64,000 bases of DNA from Caprimulgus europaeus (GCA_907165065.1 OU015533.1:27730578-27794577); one strand, 5' to 3'; shown: positions 10,438 through 23,600, counted from the stretch's first letter. The notes: generated by a model from the sequence alone, not told the origin. Numbers and translations: made by a program.

Positions 10438-13400
10438 CAATAGCGCTAATCCAACGCCTTGATTGACTAATCCTGACCTCATTGTGCCGAGTAAAGAATT
10501 AAGCAAAGATTTCTGCAGGTTGGTTGGTTTTCCAGCTATGACACCAGCAGCTATCTAACTTGATACAGCTTGAGGAATTTGCATGGATAATGGGCATGGA
10601 TTGAACAGCATCCCAGAAAGCCACTTTTATAAATAATGCCTCTTGAAGATCACTAACAGAGTGCAGCGTAGAGCTAGCTTGTCTGAGCTCTGGGATGAAA
10701 TGGAGATCTTATGATCCCCTCTTTCATACAAGAGCACAGGGACAAGATCAACCTATCAATTACTGCAGGAGGTATTGCATCAACTATCAAGCTAATGAAA
10801 TTAAACATGTCCCTGGAGCTGGCTGATTTTGCTGCTTCACGAGGGGACCCTTTGTTCAGATCCTGCTCCCATAGCTCCATGAGATCTTGAACTCAGAACC
10901 TGCCAGCTGAGGAGCCATCTTAGCACAGAGGTTTTGGAGTAGGTGCAGGTCAGACCTGAAATCCAAGCAGCTGAAAGGCTTTGCAGCCGCTCCATCAGGT
11001 TACATGGCTAGATCCTGCACAGTGCTCTGCGTGCCCAAGTGCAGAGAAGAAACTGATGAGCACGGCAGGGAATTCAGCAAGCAGCAATGAAGCCACTGCT
11101 GTGCAGAGGCCAAGCAGCTTGTCCTTAGCAGCAGGAGTGAGGCCAAAGCTGGGTCTGCATGGCTCAGAAGTTCATTTGCATTCTGCCAATCCACTTTAAA
11201 GCTGTTGTCTCTTCAGGGAGACAGTCCCCACAACTGTATTCCCCTGGACTGCAGGTTGTGAAAGAAGGCCAGAACAAGCCCTACATGCTCCCAGAGTCCC
11301 TCGAGGGCTGCAGGAAGGCTCTCACAAAAGCATTTGCCTGGTTGCCTGGCCCCTTTGCACAGGGATTAATTTCATGAGGACCTTGAGACTTCTTTAGTTT
11401 CAGGTCTTGGAGTTCTGCTTACTGCTGAGTGCTGGCTCTGCTCAGAGATGGCCTCTGCTCTCCCTACATTCTCTGAATTTGTGCAATTTCCATTTTCCCC
11501 TTTCACTTTTAAACACAGTACCAGTGTGCAGACTGCAAATGAACCAGAACACATCAGTGTCACAGGCAGAGAGTGCTCCTATACAAAATAAAATCTTTCA
11601 CTTTGAATAAACTCTAAACATTTTTCTGTAAAACACCTCACTTACCAAAAATGCTCTCTGTTTTGCCAGCCATTTCTCTAACAACCCTTCTTGTACAGCA
11701 AACATGGAAAGATGTTGGTGAGTTGCACTGTATTCAGGGGCTCCCCAAATTCTGGCAAGATTTGAAGGGAAAATGAAACCCAAAGGTTTCCCTCCCCTTC
11801 CTGGTTCCCAGTGTAGCATTTCACCTGCTCTATTCCTCCTTACCCCAAAGCTGCTAATACTCTTATGCTGAGAGTACCCAACTGTCACTGTAACACACAC
11901 AGCACAAGCTTTAAGACATCAGAAAAAAAAAATAAAGTGTGGGGATCCCCATGTGCTGATGGCTGATTCCTTATCAACACATCAAGACTTTTCCCAAGTC
12001 CACAGAGGACATCTTCTCTTTGCGACTCCTAAATTATTGAAAACAATAATTAATGAATTTGTCTGCTGTCTCTGTTTCTTAAGCCCAGTCTAGCATGTTA
12101 ACCCCAAAGCTATCTTTAACCTACACCAGCTTCCTCCATCCTCACATATCTCCTTTGGCTGCTGCCATGATGGTTGGAAAATTATCTGGCTCTGAACAAA
12201 GCTGATTTGGGTTATTGCCATGTAGATGAATATGGGGATGTGCCCTTGGAAGCTATTCTCATCTTTTTTGTAAATGTCCAGCATTTCTGTGCAGAAAGAT
12301 AATGGTGTACCTAAATTATGGGTTGATTTCTTTATGTTTACAAAACACAAGGACAATGAAACTAGCCTGAAGCCTCTACACAAGTCTGGCAGGGGTAGCA
12401 GACTAGTGGACAGACATCTGAGCTACTGAAGTAACACTCAAGAGGTAAGTGCTGAGCATTTGTCCAGGTGTGGAACTGACACAGGCTGCCTCACAATTCA
12501 ACACATTTCTTAATGGCACTTTCATTCCTCTATATCCTTTTTTTGCTAGCCTGAGGAGAGCCATCTCTGTGCTCAACTCCTGTCAGAAAAGATGAGCTAC
12601 ACTGCTGATTATTTGCTGCTGGGAAAGTCATTCTAGTGAACTGTAAGAGAAATCATCTGCCCAGGAGTGCTGTCAACTGCAGAAACACACAGATCTAAAA
12701 CAAAGACCCACACATACACCTTGACCAGACCTGCTGGTTTGGGATTGTAGGTGCTTTTAAAGGGGAGTAGGGGTGAGGATTCCAGTACACATGGAAAATA
12801 AATTGGAACTGGGTGCCTAATTATATTATCTTTTATGAAAATACCAGCCAGCATCTGGAGTTCTCTACTTTGTCAGAATTATGCCACCAATGTAATTTTC
12901 TTTTGATGCATAAAATACTTGAACATAGCTGCCAAGAGTATTCCTCTTACCTACCTCCTGTGCAACTCCCTGGAATTCAATCAGTCCCCAGGCCAGGCTG
13001 TGTGAGAGATGGAGCAAAGAGTCAAGGAAGACCTGTCTGTTCATGCATCTGTATTTCAGTCAGTCTAATATGCAAGCCTGTTTGATGGAAATGGGCTGTT
13101 TGGTCATGCCTGTGAAATGCCACTTGTTGTGGAGGAATAATTTGCTCCTTGAAAGGGGACTTGGGTCACACTTTCATCAGGTGGCAGGAGAGTTTGCCCA
13201 ACAGCATTGAATGGTGTTCTCAGGCCAAAACAGGGGCTATATTATCTGGTCTAAGTGTAAGATGCAAGAGCTCTTTTAAAGCCAAGGAAGGAAATTAAGG
13301 GGAGGATATGAAATAGCATAGTAAGCAAGTAGTCATCCCATGAGGCCAGAACAAGTGGAGACTCATTCTGAAACACGAACTAACAGTTTGTGGTGGCTGG

Positions 13401-13989
13401 AGGAGGCAGACAACCACGGCCCACAGGTGATATCTAGGGTTCCCACCGACACCACAAAGCACAAATAGTTAGGAAGTCCCACTCCAATGTAGTCGTCCTC
13501 CCTTTTTGCAAGGAGTCTCTGTGAGTTTGCATTCGAGTCCATGTAAGTTTGGTTTTGATATTTGTTTGATTTTTTTTGTATGCCATTCCTGAGATTATGG
13601 CTCAGACTTGGTTTTCAGATGGAGGGTTTGATTTTTCTGAGTGCTCATCTCTTCTGAAAATCAGGTCCATCTTGTATGAGCATGTGGTTCTTTTTATTTG
13701 TCGCAAAACTAAAAAGAAGTTTTGATGGAAAACAAGTTTTATATCTTCTCTTTCATACAGACAACATGTAGAACTGCCCTTGGGGCTTTGAATATATTTA
13801 CATCCTTTCACAATTAACCCTAATGGGACAAATGTGGCATGTTTTTTTTTCTTCTCTGAGCAGAAACACTCAAAGCTGCAAAACATCCAGTGTTTAAATC
13901 GATCTCATTATATCAGCAACACCAAATCTCTCCTCTTTATATACAGAGGATTAGACTTCTTTTCACTGTCATGCAACATTAAAATAGGA
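10438..13989. other. Intergenic sequence, nothing recognised
   Basis: About 3.5 kb of AT-rich intergenic sequence. The open frames (up to about 100 codons) have no recognisable domains. No tRNA or structured RNA identified. Confidence 0.4.
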
Positions 13990-14095
13990 AGGCATACACA
14001 AGGCTGACATGGATTTGACAAAAAATTAATGATTTGTACATCACTTTAATGCTTTAAATCTGCAATTCATGTATGCTAATTAGGTCATAATGGGG
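13990..14095. promoter_or_regulatory. AT-rich block with homeodomain, POU-like and ROR motifs
   Basis: A motif-dense AT-rich segment. It contains ATTAATGAT (14025-14033), TTAATGCTTTAAAT (14046-14059) and an octamer-like ATGCTAAT (14073-14080). Overlapping that is TAATTAGGTCA (14077-14087), a full match to the monomeric ROR response element consensus WAWNTAGGTCA. Two of these motifs recur in the block at 17.8 kb. The composition resembles conserved distal enhancers of gene deserts; conservation itself cannot be judged here. Confidence 0.35.
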
Positions 14096-15884
14096 CTGTT
14101 TGAGAACAGAACTGTCATCAGGCTGCTCTGGCTGCTTCTGGGAGCGAAGATACAGTCCTGCCTTCCCCTGGTTGGCTCCTGGAGTCTGTGCTGTAACCTG
14201 GCAGATCTATGACACCATTTTTTTCTTGCACAATTGTTTCCTGGATGTGGTGCTTTAATCTATCAGAATTATGATGGCATATCTCAAATAGCAAGCTCCT
14301 GGATCCTGCAATACATCCTGGTGGAAACAGCATCCAGGCGCTAAATCTCAGTGATTGATTCCTTGATTTTAAACTGTCACACTCTATCTCATAGGGCAGC
14401 TGTCAGCTTCCCAGATGCATGAAGTTGTATTTATGCAGTGTGCTATGAAAAAAATATATGTGATGATTTTATTTACAGATAAGTAAGGTTGTAAAACTTA
14501 GGAAAAACAAAAGGGGATTCAAAAACATGTCTATATTTTATTTTTCAACCGAAAAGTCTGGCATATCTCTCTGTTGCAGGAGAACAGAACTGCTCCCTCA
14601 TTCAGAGATCTCTTTAGTTTTGCACCAGTGGTGCAAAGACAAAAGCTGTCACAACAGAGGGAGAGAAAGCCTGAAAGCACCTTCATAAATGGGACAACAG
14701 GAAGCAGCACATCTTGCAAAATCATAACGGTGCAGAACATTGTGCTGTGTGATAACATGAGCTGCTGTCTTTGCTGACAGCTGTTCTTTAAAGGTTCTAC
14801 CAAAGCCTAAAACTGCTTTACACTTTGAACAAGGGTACTTCGTGTGGAAATTCCACAAAGCATGCAGTAACAGAGGAGAAAGTTATGACTTAATGGGAGT
14901 TTCTTCAGGGCGAGTGTTATAGGTGTCATGGGGCTGATCCAAGCTGCCTAAGGACAGCTTGATCTTTCATTCAGCTCCAGATCATAAAAGAGTATTTTCA
15001 GGAGATATACCACATTCTTTGTTCTAGAAAACTTGAAGAAAGGGTAAGTATAGATGAATGCTAAAAGATTATGGGATTTTAACAATGCTTCTGCAAGGAA
15101 TGTTGTATTTAAAAAATCCGGGACATTCTTCTGCCTGTGGGATCCCTCTTTTTTACTTCTCTTTTGGCACATTGTCTTCAGTCTTGCTCTCTCTCTCTTG
15201 TTTCTTCTCTGTCTATATACATACACGCACACAGAGACATCCATTCACTCGTATTTATGGTCAGAACTGTACTTGTGGTGAGTGTACATCTTCTACAGCC
15301 AATGAAAGCCTGGCCCATGAGGGTATCTACCAGTCAGATCTTCCCTTGGCCTGTGTATCTATACCGTACCTTGTAAATGTGGGGTGTTTTCATCACATTA
15401 ACAAGAATAACACTGTTCCTCATCCATTTGTTAGTAGTAATTTTTAAGAAATATGATCGTGAAAGTTCAATTTCTTGGGCATTTTGCATTGTCATTTGCA
15501 GAAGAAGCAGCCTTCTTAAAGCACGTCTGTTCCCTTTTCCTTTGTAGAAAAGGACATTCGAAGTATATCTTCAAGGCAAAGCAGCCCCATTCATAACCCC
15601 ACTTTTCATGTAAAATCAGCAGTCAAAATGAAAACACAGAAGGTCTGCTGGGCGGCATGTCTTGCCTACTTTGTAGACAGAGTGCCAAGGTACGTGCTGG
15701 ATGACTGGAGAAGTGCTGACATGGCAAATCTTGGAGTAGTGGCCCATTTTGACCACTCTGCAACACTTTTGTGTGAAGTGGTAACATAGACAGTATGGAC
15801 TACAGAATAGCTGTAGGTTTTGTACTGTACCTCAGAGTCTCAACAGAGATTAAAGCTCTCCTGTGGTTGGTGCTGCATACTCAT
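14096..15884. other. Intergenic sequence, nothing recognised
   Basis: Intergenic DNA. A 129-codon frame at 15058-15447 covers pyrimidine-rich sequence with a short TATACATACACGCACACAGAG run near 15216 and gives no recognisable protein. Confidence 0.4.
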
Positions 15885-16027
15885 CGTAAGAGACGATCCC
15901 CCTCCAGAAGCTTGCAGTCAAACAGACAAGACAGATGAAAGTCAAAAAGTGGAAGAGGCACACAGAATTGAAGTGGTTTGCCCGAGGTCATACAGCAGGT
16001 CAGTGACAGAGCCAAGAATAAGAAACC
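15885..16027 (-). repeat. Ancient tRNA-derived SINE (MIR-like), minus strand
   Basis: Reads as the reverse complement of an old amniote SINE. The order seen is CCAGAAGCTTGCAGTCAAAC, then ACAAGACAGATGAAAG, GAGGCACACAGAATTGAAGT, GGTTTGCCCGAGGTCATACA and GCAGGTCAGTGACAGAGCCA. The GCACAGAG..GTGACTTGCCC.AGGTCACACAGC..GTCAGTGGCAGAGCC pattern is the antisense of the MIR/CORE body and the region just after the tRNA head. Highly diverged. Family assignment beyond 'MIR-like' is uncertain. Confidence 0.65.
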
Positions 16028-17789
16028 TTGCTACTTTTTGCCAGCATGATGTCCATTGCCTAAAGCTATGTACAGAATTTCTCTGAGGCTGAAATGCTCA
16101 CAGTCTTCTGCAGGGCCACTGCCAGCAGCAGAGTGCAGCTGCGCTGCTGGATGATGGCTTTTCCTTTCTGTGAGGGAGCACTATGTGCGGCCTTTGTGGG
16201 GCTGGGGCACAGGGCACCACAGTGTGAATCTGTGCAGCTGCCCTGGCGCTGGCTCTTCACTCACCCAGCAGCCCTACTGTAAAACGGAGGAGTAAGCATA
16301 GTGCTGGTGCAGGACAGGCTCTGTGTGCACAAGAGATGTTCTTCAGGTCACCACTACTGAACACAGTATTTGCCAACAGTGAGATGTGATGAGCTCTCTT
16401 TCTCCTTCCCCCTTCTCTGGGCTAGCTGTGTTCTGCCGATTGGCAAAAATTCTTTCTTGCTGTTGTGTTGTTCTTTAGTACTTATTTGTGATGCAAAGAG
16501 TGTCTTCCCTTTGCACAGGGAGGCCAGAAACCAGATGTGAACTTGAAATATGTTTGTATAGGGCCATCTTTCGAGAGCTTATAGTAAAGGTGCTCTGCCA
16601 CTGCTAATCCAGGCCAGAACTGGCTTCCCTGTTGAACTAAAATAAATAGAGCTATATGCCTCTGTAGCCTCACAAGTATAATTCAGCACAATACTGGGCA
16701 GGACACAGAGAACCTGTCTAATGACTTCTCCAACTTTTGCTGCCTTTTCTGAATGAAGTCCGCTCCTGACTGGACAAGCAGCTGGAGCCAGGCCAAAGGA
16801 AGCAGCAGGGAATCCAGAGAGAAAGCATTTGTCATAAGCAGAGTTCAGATTGCCTTTGACTGGTATGCTGAGGTTTTATGAATATCATAATTAAGCCCTG
16901 GACCTTCTCATTCTTGCTTAGAAGTTGTATGTCATGTGGTGCACCAGACCAGTGCAGGAGTATGTAATGGCTACATGGAAAGTACAAGGTGTAAAGTAAG
17001 AGCACATAACAACATTAAGGTGTGGCAGTACATGCTTAGTAATAGTCCTAATCTGAGAAAATGGTGTAAATGCAAACTTTAGTGTCTGTTTTGTTTGCTT
17101 TAGGTAGAAATTGCCTCCCGATTCTCTGGATACAGTAAACTTATCAGAGAGTACATTAATGCCAAGTTGGTTTTTCCAGCAGTCCTTATTCCAGTCGTCA
17201 TTTCAAATGTAAACATACTGAGAGATAAAATCCCCACCTTTTCAATGAAAGGCAGCAGCTCTTTCTACAGGGACTTGTGGTATTTGATGAAGTTCACTAT
17301 GCAGGACAGGAAATCCATTGCTAAAGAGTCAGGATGTGAAAATACTGGCCCAGTTTCTGTTCAGTTGCCCTCAGCATCATCACTGATGTCCTCAAATTCA
17401 CCAGTGTCACATTCCTTGTGGTAGAAGCTGAACTCAGCTTTTCCCAAAATTGCTCCGACGCTTGGTATGGAACTGGAGACACCCTGGCTCTGAGTCCCAC
17501 GGGTGGCAAACTGCCACAGCCACAGCAGCTGTCCCACAGCAAACGCTGACCCCTGTGTGTCGGGAGTGGCTGCCAGCACCTGAGACATCCACACTGACCA
17601 GCACTTCCACCTGAGATCCTGAACTTCCTATGGACCCAGTTTCAGCTTTTTTAGAAATGCCTTCCCCTGCTCAAGGAAACCAAAGGCCTTTTAAAACACG
17701 TCTGATGCTTTCTCCTTCAGTTTAGCTGCCTCCCATTTCTGCACCTCTGTCAAGCAGCCTCCTCCATATGCATGTTGCCTGTCATCGTA
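16028..17789. other. Intergenic sequence, nothing recognised
   Basis: Intergenic DNA. CTGTAAAACGGAGG near 16278 faintly recalls a MIR body but is too short to call. Confidence 0.4.
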
Positions 17790-17900
17790 CTCAGAAAATG
17801 CAACTATAAAGCATAATTAGTATTAATGATGTGAGAGATTGAGTTTCTTATTTGTATTAATTGCTGATTAATGCTTTAAATGTCTCTAGCACTTACAAGG
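17790..17900. promoter_or_regulatory. AT-rich homeodomain-motif block sharing motifs with 14.0 kb
   Basis: Contains ATAATTAG, ATTAATGAT (17822-17830), TATTAATTGCTGATTAATG and TTAATGCTTTAAAT (17868-17881). The 9-mer and the 14-mer are identical to those in the block at 13990-14095, in the same order and orientation with different spacing (46 versus 21 bases between starts). This suggests related regulatory logic or an old duplicated or repeat-derived module. Function is inferred. Confidence 0.35.
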
Positions 17901-19931
17901 ATTTTAAATTAGAAGTATTCCTTTCTGTAGTGTTTTCTCAGAGGGGGGCTCTTACTGACTGGAGCTGACTAACTCGGAGTGTGCCATGAGGTTGTTTATA
18001 TGTTCAGGTCTGTTACCACAAAACAGGGAAAACACTGGCACAGCTTGCTCAAGGGGGAAGAATTATTTCACAGCTAGCACTGCACTGAGCTACATGTTTG
18101 GATTTTAAATAAAAATTGTTGCTGTGGAGTTGGAAGGGCCTTGTGTGAGCCCCGAGGTAGCATTGCCAGTCCTACAGGTGGAGGAGGATCTCAGCTTTTG
18201 TTTTATCTGTGTGTGCGGGTGAGGAAGTTGGTGCCTTTTTCTCTGTTAAGGGAACTTCTGTAAACCAGTCTCTAGGGCTACACGAGTGGCACTTGGGTCT
18301 GCTTTGACAGCTGGAAGCTGGGACAGCTTTCCTATATGTAGTGTTGGTGTATTGTTTAAGCATTTAATTTTGTCTTTTTCATTACAACTGTTCAGGAGTT
18401 AGTAACTCTCTTTTAATTGAGCCTGTGTATGTGTGAGTGTTTTACAGAAGCAGCAAGTAAGGATTTCCATGGGCCCATTTTTTCAGTGTCTCCCTTTTGC
18501 ATGGTAACTAGAATTTAAATTCTGTAATAAATTGCTCAGAATACAGACATACCTATGCAATTCTGACTTCATCAGTATTCTACATTTTCATTGGTAAGCC
18601 CAGTGCAGCCTGCCCACAAGTTTAGCATGGCTGTTATAGAGGAAGAGGAGAGGAAATGCCAGCCAGTCCAAACACAGAATATTTAAAAGGTCAACATAGT
18701 AGAGCATGCTGCTATGATTCATAGAGACTTTAAGAGTCTAATATTTCATCTCATGACAAAGATTGTAATGAGAACTGAAAATGGCACAACATTAATTCAT
18801 CTTTGTGACAAACACCATAATGAGAGTGGAATTGTACAAGCTTCAAATATTCGTGTTACTGATCTGTGGTCCTTGTTCTGTAACAGGACACAAACCCCAG
18901 CTGCTCACTTAGACACAGAAAGCTAAAACCAACAATTTCTACAGCTGATCTGAGCAGCCTATTGCATGTTCTGATGCTAAAGCAAGCAGAGAGCAGCACA
19001 AGCCTGCCCAAAGCAACCGAATCTGCTGTGTGCTGCCCAAGCACCTGTGGCACACGAGCACACAGTCTGGCTGCCGTGGCACATCCGCGCTGACTGTGTC
19101 CATGTGTGTGTGTACAGTTGCATAACAAAGATGCTGTTTGCATAGGCTTATGTCCACAACGGTAGAAACTCCCTGTCGATAATGGGAGTAGGCTGGGGGC
19201 AAAGATGATAGGCTGGATGGTAGCAGTAAGTCCTTTATTTTCTGCCTCTGACTAGTCCTTATATAAATGGAAGGGGAGAAGATAAGTGTGTGTAGAAAGT
19301 GCTTTCACTCACTGCATTTTTAGTTGGCATTTTCCCTGCTATCCTTAGGGTAGGAGCAACCTAAGCAGAGCATGAATCACAAGTCTAATTTTATTTTCTG
19401 ATTGTTTCCTTTAAAAAGAAAAAAAAAAAAGAGAGATAAAGAAAAATAAAATAAATGGCATATGGACTGTGGCAGACATTCTGGAAATGCTGAGATTTGT
19501 TAACAGACTTATTCTTAAGTACCGTGATACAAAAGGCTGCAATATCATACCCTGCTTTCTAGGCACTGGGCACAGCCTCTGGCTTCAGCTCCACAAGCTG
19601 CTCTAACAGGAGTTTTTTGTCCTTGTAGAGGGTTGCTGTAGCTCCCTCTCCACCCTATCCCGAGGTTTGCAGGTGACCCATCACTTTGTGTACCTCAGTT
19701 CATGGCTAACAATCTTGATTCCCTCCCCTGAAGAGACTTAATTAAGATTATGTGCCAAGCATCTGAAAAGCTTTGTATGTCTGATAAAAAGCAAAGAAAA
19801 CAACTGGCACGTTTCAGAGGTCTGGCCCAAAACACAGCTTTGCTACTGGGACCTGGCCCAGAAGAGCACCCAAGAGGTTGCTAGAGCGGGGTAGTTTTTC
19901 TGAGAGCTGGAATCTGCTATGGTGTGGATCA
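17901..19931. other. Intergenic sequence, nothing recognised
   Basis: Intergenic DNA with an A-rich stretch near 19418-19453. A GTTGGAAGGGCC core near 18130 echoes a CR1 tail but lacks the rest. Confidence 0.4.
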
Positions 19932-19985
19932 CATGAACCAGAGAGATCGCTTTAACCAGAGAGATCACATTCACTGGAGAGATTC
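19932..19985. repeat. Short tandem repeat, 18-base period, three units
   Basis: Three consecutive 18-base units sharing the core AACCAGAGAGATC or a variant (ATGAACCAGAGAGATCGC, TTTAACCAGAGAGATCAC, ATTCACTGGAGAGATTCT). The period is a multiple of three, so minus-strand translation gives a six-residue repeat (SPVNVI/SLVKAI/SLVHVI). With only three units in a 71-codon frame this is best read as a minor non-coding duplication. Confidence 0.7.
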
Positions 19986-20604
19986 TTGTTGATCTTCCCT
20001 TCCCTTCCTTTCCTCCCATGCTTGCAATTGCAGAATTTCCTTCAGGCAATGGAAGCAATTTACTTGCTTAAGTAACATTAGGAAAGTATTTAACTTATAT
20101 TTAACAGTGTCACAGTGCAATTTAGCAGCTGGAAACAAGGAGCAAACGAGCACCATGTGACACACCAGCTCGTAATGGGCCATCCGCAAGTGCTCCGTGG
20201 AGTATAGTTTAAGAATCAGTATCTTATTCCATGTTTTAAAGAAATACATATTAATAAAATACTCCATTTCTCTCACACACACATATACAGACATGCAGAG
20301 ATGTGTTTCACATTACAAACTATATAGACAGAAGATGTGTTAGCCACTAATGAAATGGAGGTCTGGGAAGGACTGCATCAGCTGTTTAAAAGCACACAGT
20401 CACACTACACAGCCTGCTGGAGTGGGAAGTGAAGAGAAATATTGTATCAGGTTGTAACTACAGGAGGAATTCAGTTAAGCAGAAGGAATTTAGAAAAGCA
20501 GAATGTGATCACCCACACTGAAACTTAATTAGACCTCCCGAGCTTCCACCCTCTCTCAAAAGGTGTCATAGGATTGCCAGCAAAGGCGAGCAGTTACTAT
20601 TCCT
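19986..20604. other. Intergenic sequence, nothing recognised
   Basis: Intergenic DNA with a short CA-rich run (CTCACACACACATATACAG) near 20273. Confidence 0.4.
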
Positions 20605-20685
20605 GTGCTTGGCAATGTACAAACACGCAAGATGATATAATTTATGTCCTGAAGACTTAACAGTTTAAAGCCCTCACTTAGAATG
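20605..20685 (-). repeat. Ancient tRNA-derived SINE fragment (MIR-like), minus strand
   Basis: GCTTGGCAATGTACAAACAC followed by TTATGTCCTGAAGACTTAAC and AGTTTAAAGCCC matches the antisense 3' half of the same old amniote family as 15885 (GCGCTGTACAAACACA...CCCTGCCCTGAAGAGCTTACAATCTAAA, from memory). It is short and diverged, so the edges are approximate. Confidence 0.5.
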
Positions 20686-23600
20686 TCAGGGAGGAAAGTG
20701 GAGTAGAGACAAGTGGGAAGTGGTGAGTTGGGAGGAAGGAAGAAAGAGCATGTATGGTTAACTGATGGGTTTGGCTTTAGTGAGACTATCTGCAGTGCTT
20801 AAGGTGCAAATGTGCATGTATATTTTCAGAGTCAGAGCTTCCTTGGAAACAAGCTTGTAAAGGATGAGTTAAAGTGGGGAGGAAAGGAATGGTCAGAGCA
20901 TGTTGGAGAACAAACATATGAAGTGTAGGTTTTCTGTAATTTTGAGGTTCAAAGTCATCTGAAAAATTTTCGTGTTAAAGAGGCAACAGTCCCATGATTG
21001 CTGAATCCTGTCCCACGGGACCAGGTAGAAGGGCAGAAAGGTGGAAAGCAGGACTCTGATGTCTCATCTAACATGAGCTGGAGGTGAGTGGAGATCTGCA
21101 GTCACATATTCACTTACTCATAGTTTCCATTAACTGTCCCACTGTAAAGATGGATTATACCCTTTAACACCATGCTGAAGCATCAGTAGCTCCAGGATTT
21201 TGCTTTCCCTGGAGGTCTGCTGTTCAGGCTTGGGCAAATGAAGTAAAAATATTTGGGGTTGAAAACCTGGCCCTAACTGAATTTGCTTTTAAAGATCTCT
21301 TTACTGAAGGCCAAGTTTCACCACTGGTACTTTTATGAGCCATTTTAAACCTCTGTGACATTTTAAACTGATTATTTTGCACTTGGTTTCTGGAATGTCA
21401 CATTAATTCATTCTTAATTGATCCATACATTTCCAGTTTTCTAAATCCAAACAAGTCTAAAACTTGAGTAGCCGAGATAACATCTTAAAGTTTATTACCA
21501 AAGATAGAGTTTCTGTCATTTAAATTCCCTTGCAGAGGTAAGAAGCAGCAACTTTTTGTTAAATAAAAAAAGGTCTTGGAAGAAAGGTATGTTCCCTGAA
21601 GTGTACTATTTTTCCAAAGATAGTTTTTTAACTGTGGTTATTTAAACTGCATTTGATCTCGGAGGATATAAAGATGACTAAACACCATGGTTACTTGATT
21701 TCTGCAAGCTGTAGCCACTTGCCAAAATATAGTTGGAAAGACTGCTATTTAGTAAGACTATTGTTAGATATTGTGGTCTTCTATTTTCTCCCCTGAACAG
21801 TGTGAAATATGTCCATACTGATTGAAAGTATACATGGCATACTGTATGGCAGACATAAAAAATTTTAATTTATATTCTCATTTGAAATTAAGTTTTAGTG
21901 GAAAATGGCTATCAATCTTACTTATAGAAAAGAAAGATTTTTTTCTACAGCTTTATAACTGTAACAATATGCAGATATGTTTTACTTCTCATTCTAGAGG
22001 AATAGGGCTTAAAATGTAGAGGGTGTTTTGAATTTACAGAGTCTGAAAGGATAAGCTCATGGCTTATTTTGTGTCAGTAATGAACAGAAAAAATTGCTTC
22101 TCATACTTCCATTTGGCACTTATTTTGTATTTTCTGCAATTAAAGTGGGGTTATAGTCAAAGAGACTCTAAAAATGACACATTTATCCTCTCACAGTGAC
22201 TCCTGTATCAAATTTCCCCTGATTATAAATCAAGAGATGATTTCTCTAGCTGTCAGCACTGCAAATTCATTCTGGGATCTCAAACTGCAAGCTGCGTTCT
22301 TTATGCTTATTACAACATCATTTGTAACAAAGACCCAAAAATGTGGATGTGATTGACTGTAAGATGCGAAGTGTAATCCAGCTCATTCCCCCATGGCAGA
22401 GCTGGGGGCAGAGCAACACAGGGAAATGGTCTGACATAGCTGCGAGCCAACAGGCCCACCCACTTCTGTAGGCATGTTGGTGTAACTCCCTCATGTGGAC
22501 TTTCCAGCCCAGAATAAACTGTCCAAGTTGGACAGCACTGAAGTCATATGAACATCCCTTCATGTACTGAATAATCTGCAATGAATGGTGCAGCCCTACC
22601 CTGCAAAACACAAATCTGAATAAAAAAACAGAGATGCCCAGGCTTTAGTTTCAGTTCACCTCTGTTTTGTCTTTAACCAGAATGAAAAGGTCCCAGAGTC
22701 TGTTTTGCCAGTTCTCTTATCTCTAAATGCCTGTCCAGCTTTTCATTTTGACTTTTTTCAGTTAGACCAATCTCCTGTCACTTGGCTTTACCCAGCAAAA
22801 CAGAACTGCAGATGTAGGTGCTGCAGGCACAATCATGGTGCAGACAGTTGTACGGCCTGGTGCAGCAGCCCAGAAATGTTCACAAGTGCAGAAAATAGTG
22901 CCCTCCCTTTGCTAGCGAGATTTGTGCTAGCAGAGGTGTACCTCTCCTGCTCTTAGTCATTGTCTTTCTTTTTACACCTTCATTTTCCATTATTGTCAGC
23001 ACCTCAGGGACTCTGGTACACCTGGCTCCGGAGAGCAAGATGGTTATTCCCCAGGTCATCTGTCCCACCCAGAGGTCACTGCCTATGTGGCAGGTTCAGC
23101 AGTGTGAAAAGGTCCCTCAGCTGCCACTGCTCCCTGCAGCCTCTCACCTTGAATCATCAGCAAAAGGAGGTTTGTTTGCAGTTGCCAAACTGTAAGCTGG
23201 AATTGCTGAAGACCTGGGTCTGCTCCCCTCTCCTGAATCTGCTACAGGTAAAGGGAGCACCTTGGATCAAAGATCTGGGGTGTACTGACATCCTGACAGG
23301 CTCCTGCCATTGCTAAGGAAACTGCCCACAGACGCATGAGTTTGAGCTCTGGGATGCAGGATGCAGGGCACCTACATGGCTTCTCCCAACTTGCAGTCCT
23401 TAGCACAGTGAACTTGAACTGGCATGTTCAGAGACCAGCAACTGTATGGTGTCAAGCTTATTTGTCACCAGCTCCAGGTGTGGGAGTCATTTAGCTTCAT
23501 GTTTTATGTGGCAATTTAGTGTGCTGCTACCTCACCAGCTTGCTGAGACATCTTCTATCTAATTATGCTCATTCGTTAAGAGCATACTGCCATGCACATC

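Noticed and set aside
18110-18160. GTTGGAAGGGCC core resembling a CR1 tail
   Set aside because: Only about 12 bases match; the CATCTAGTCCAACCCCC block and terminal octamers are missing.
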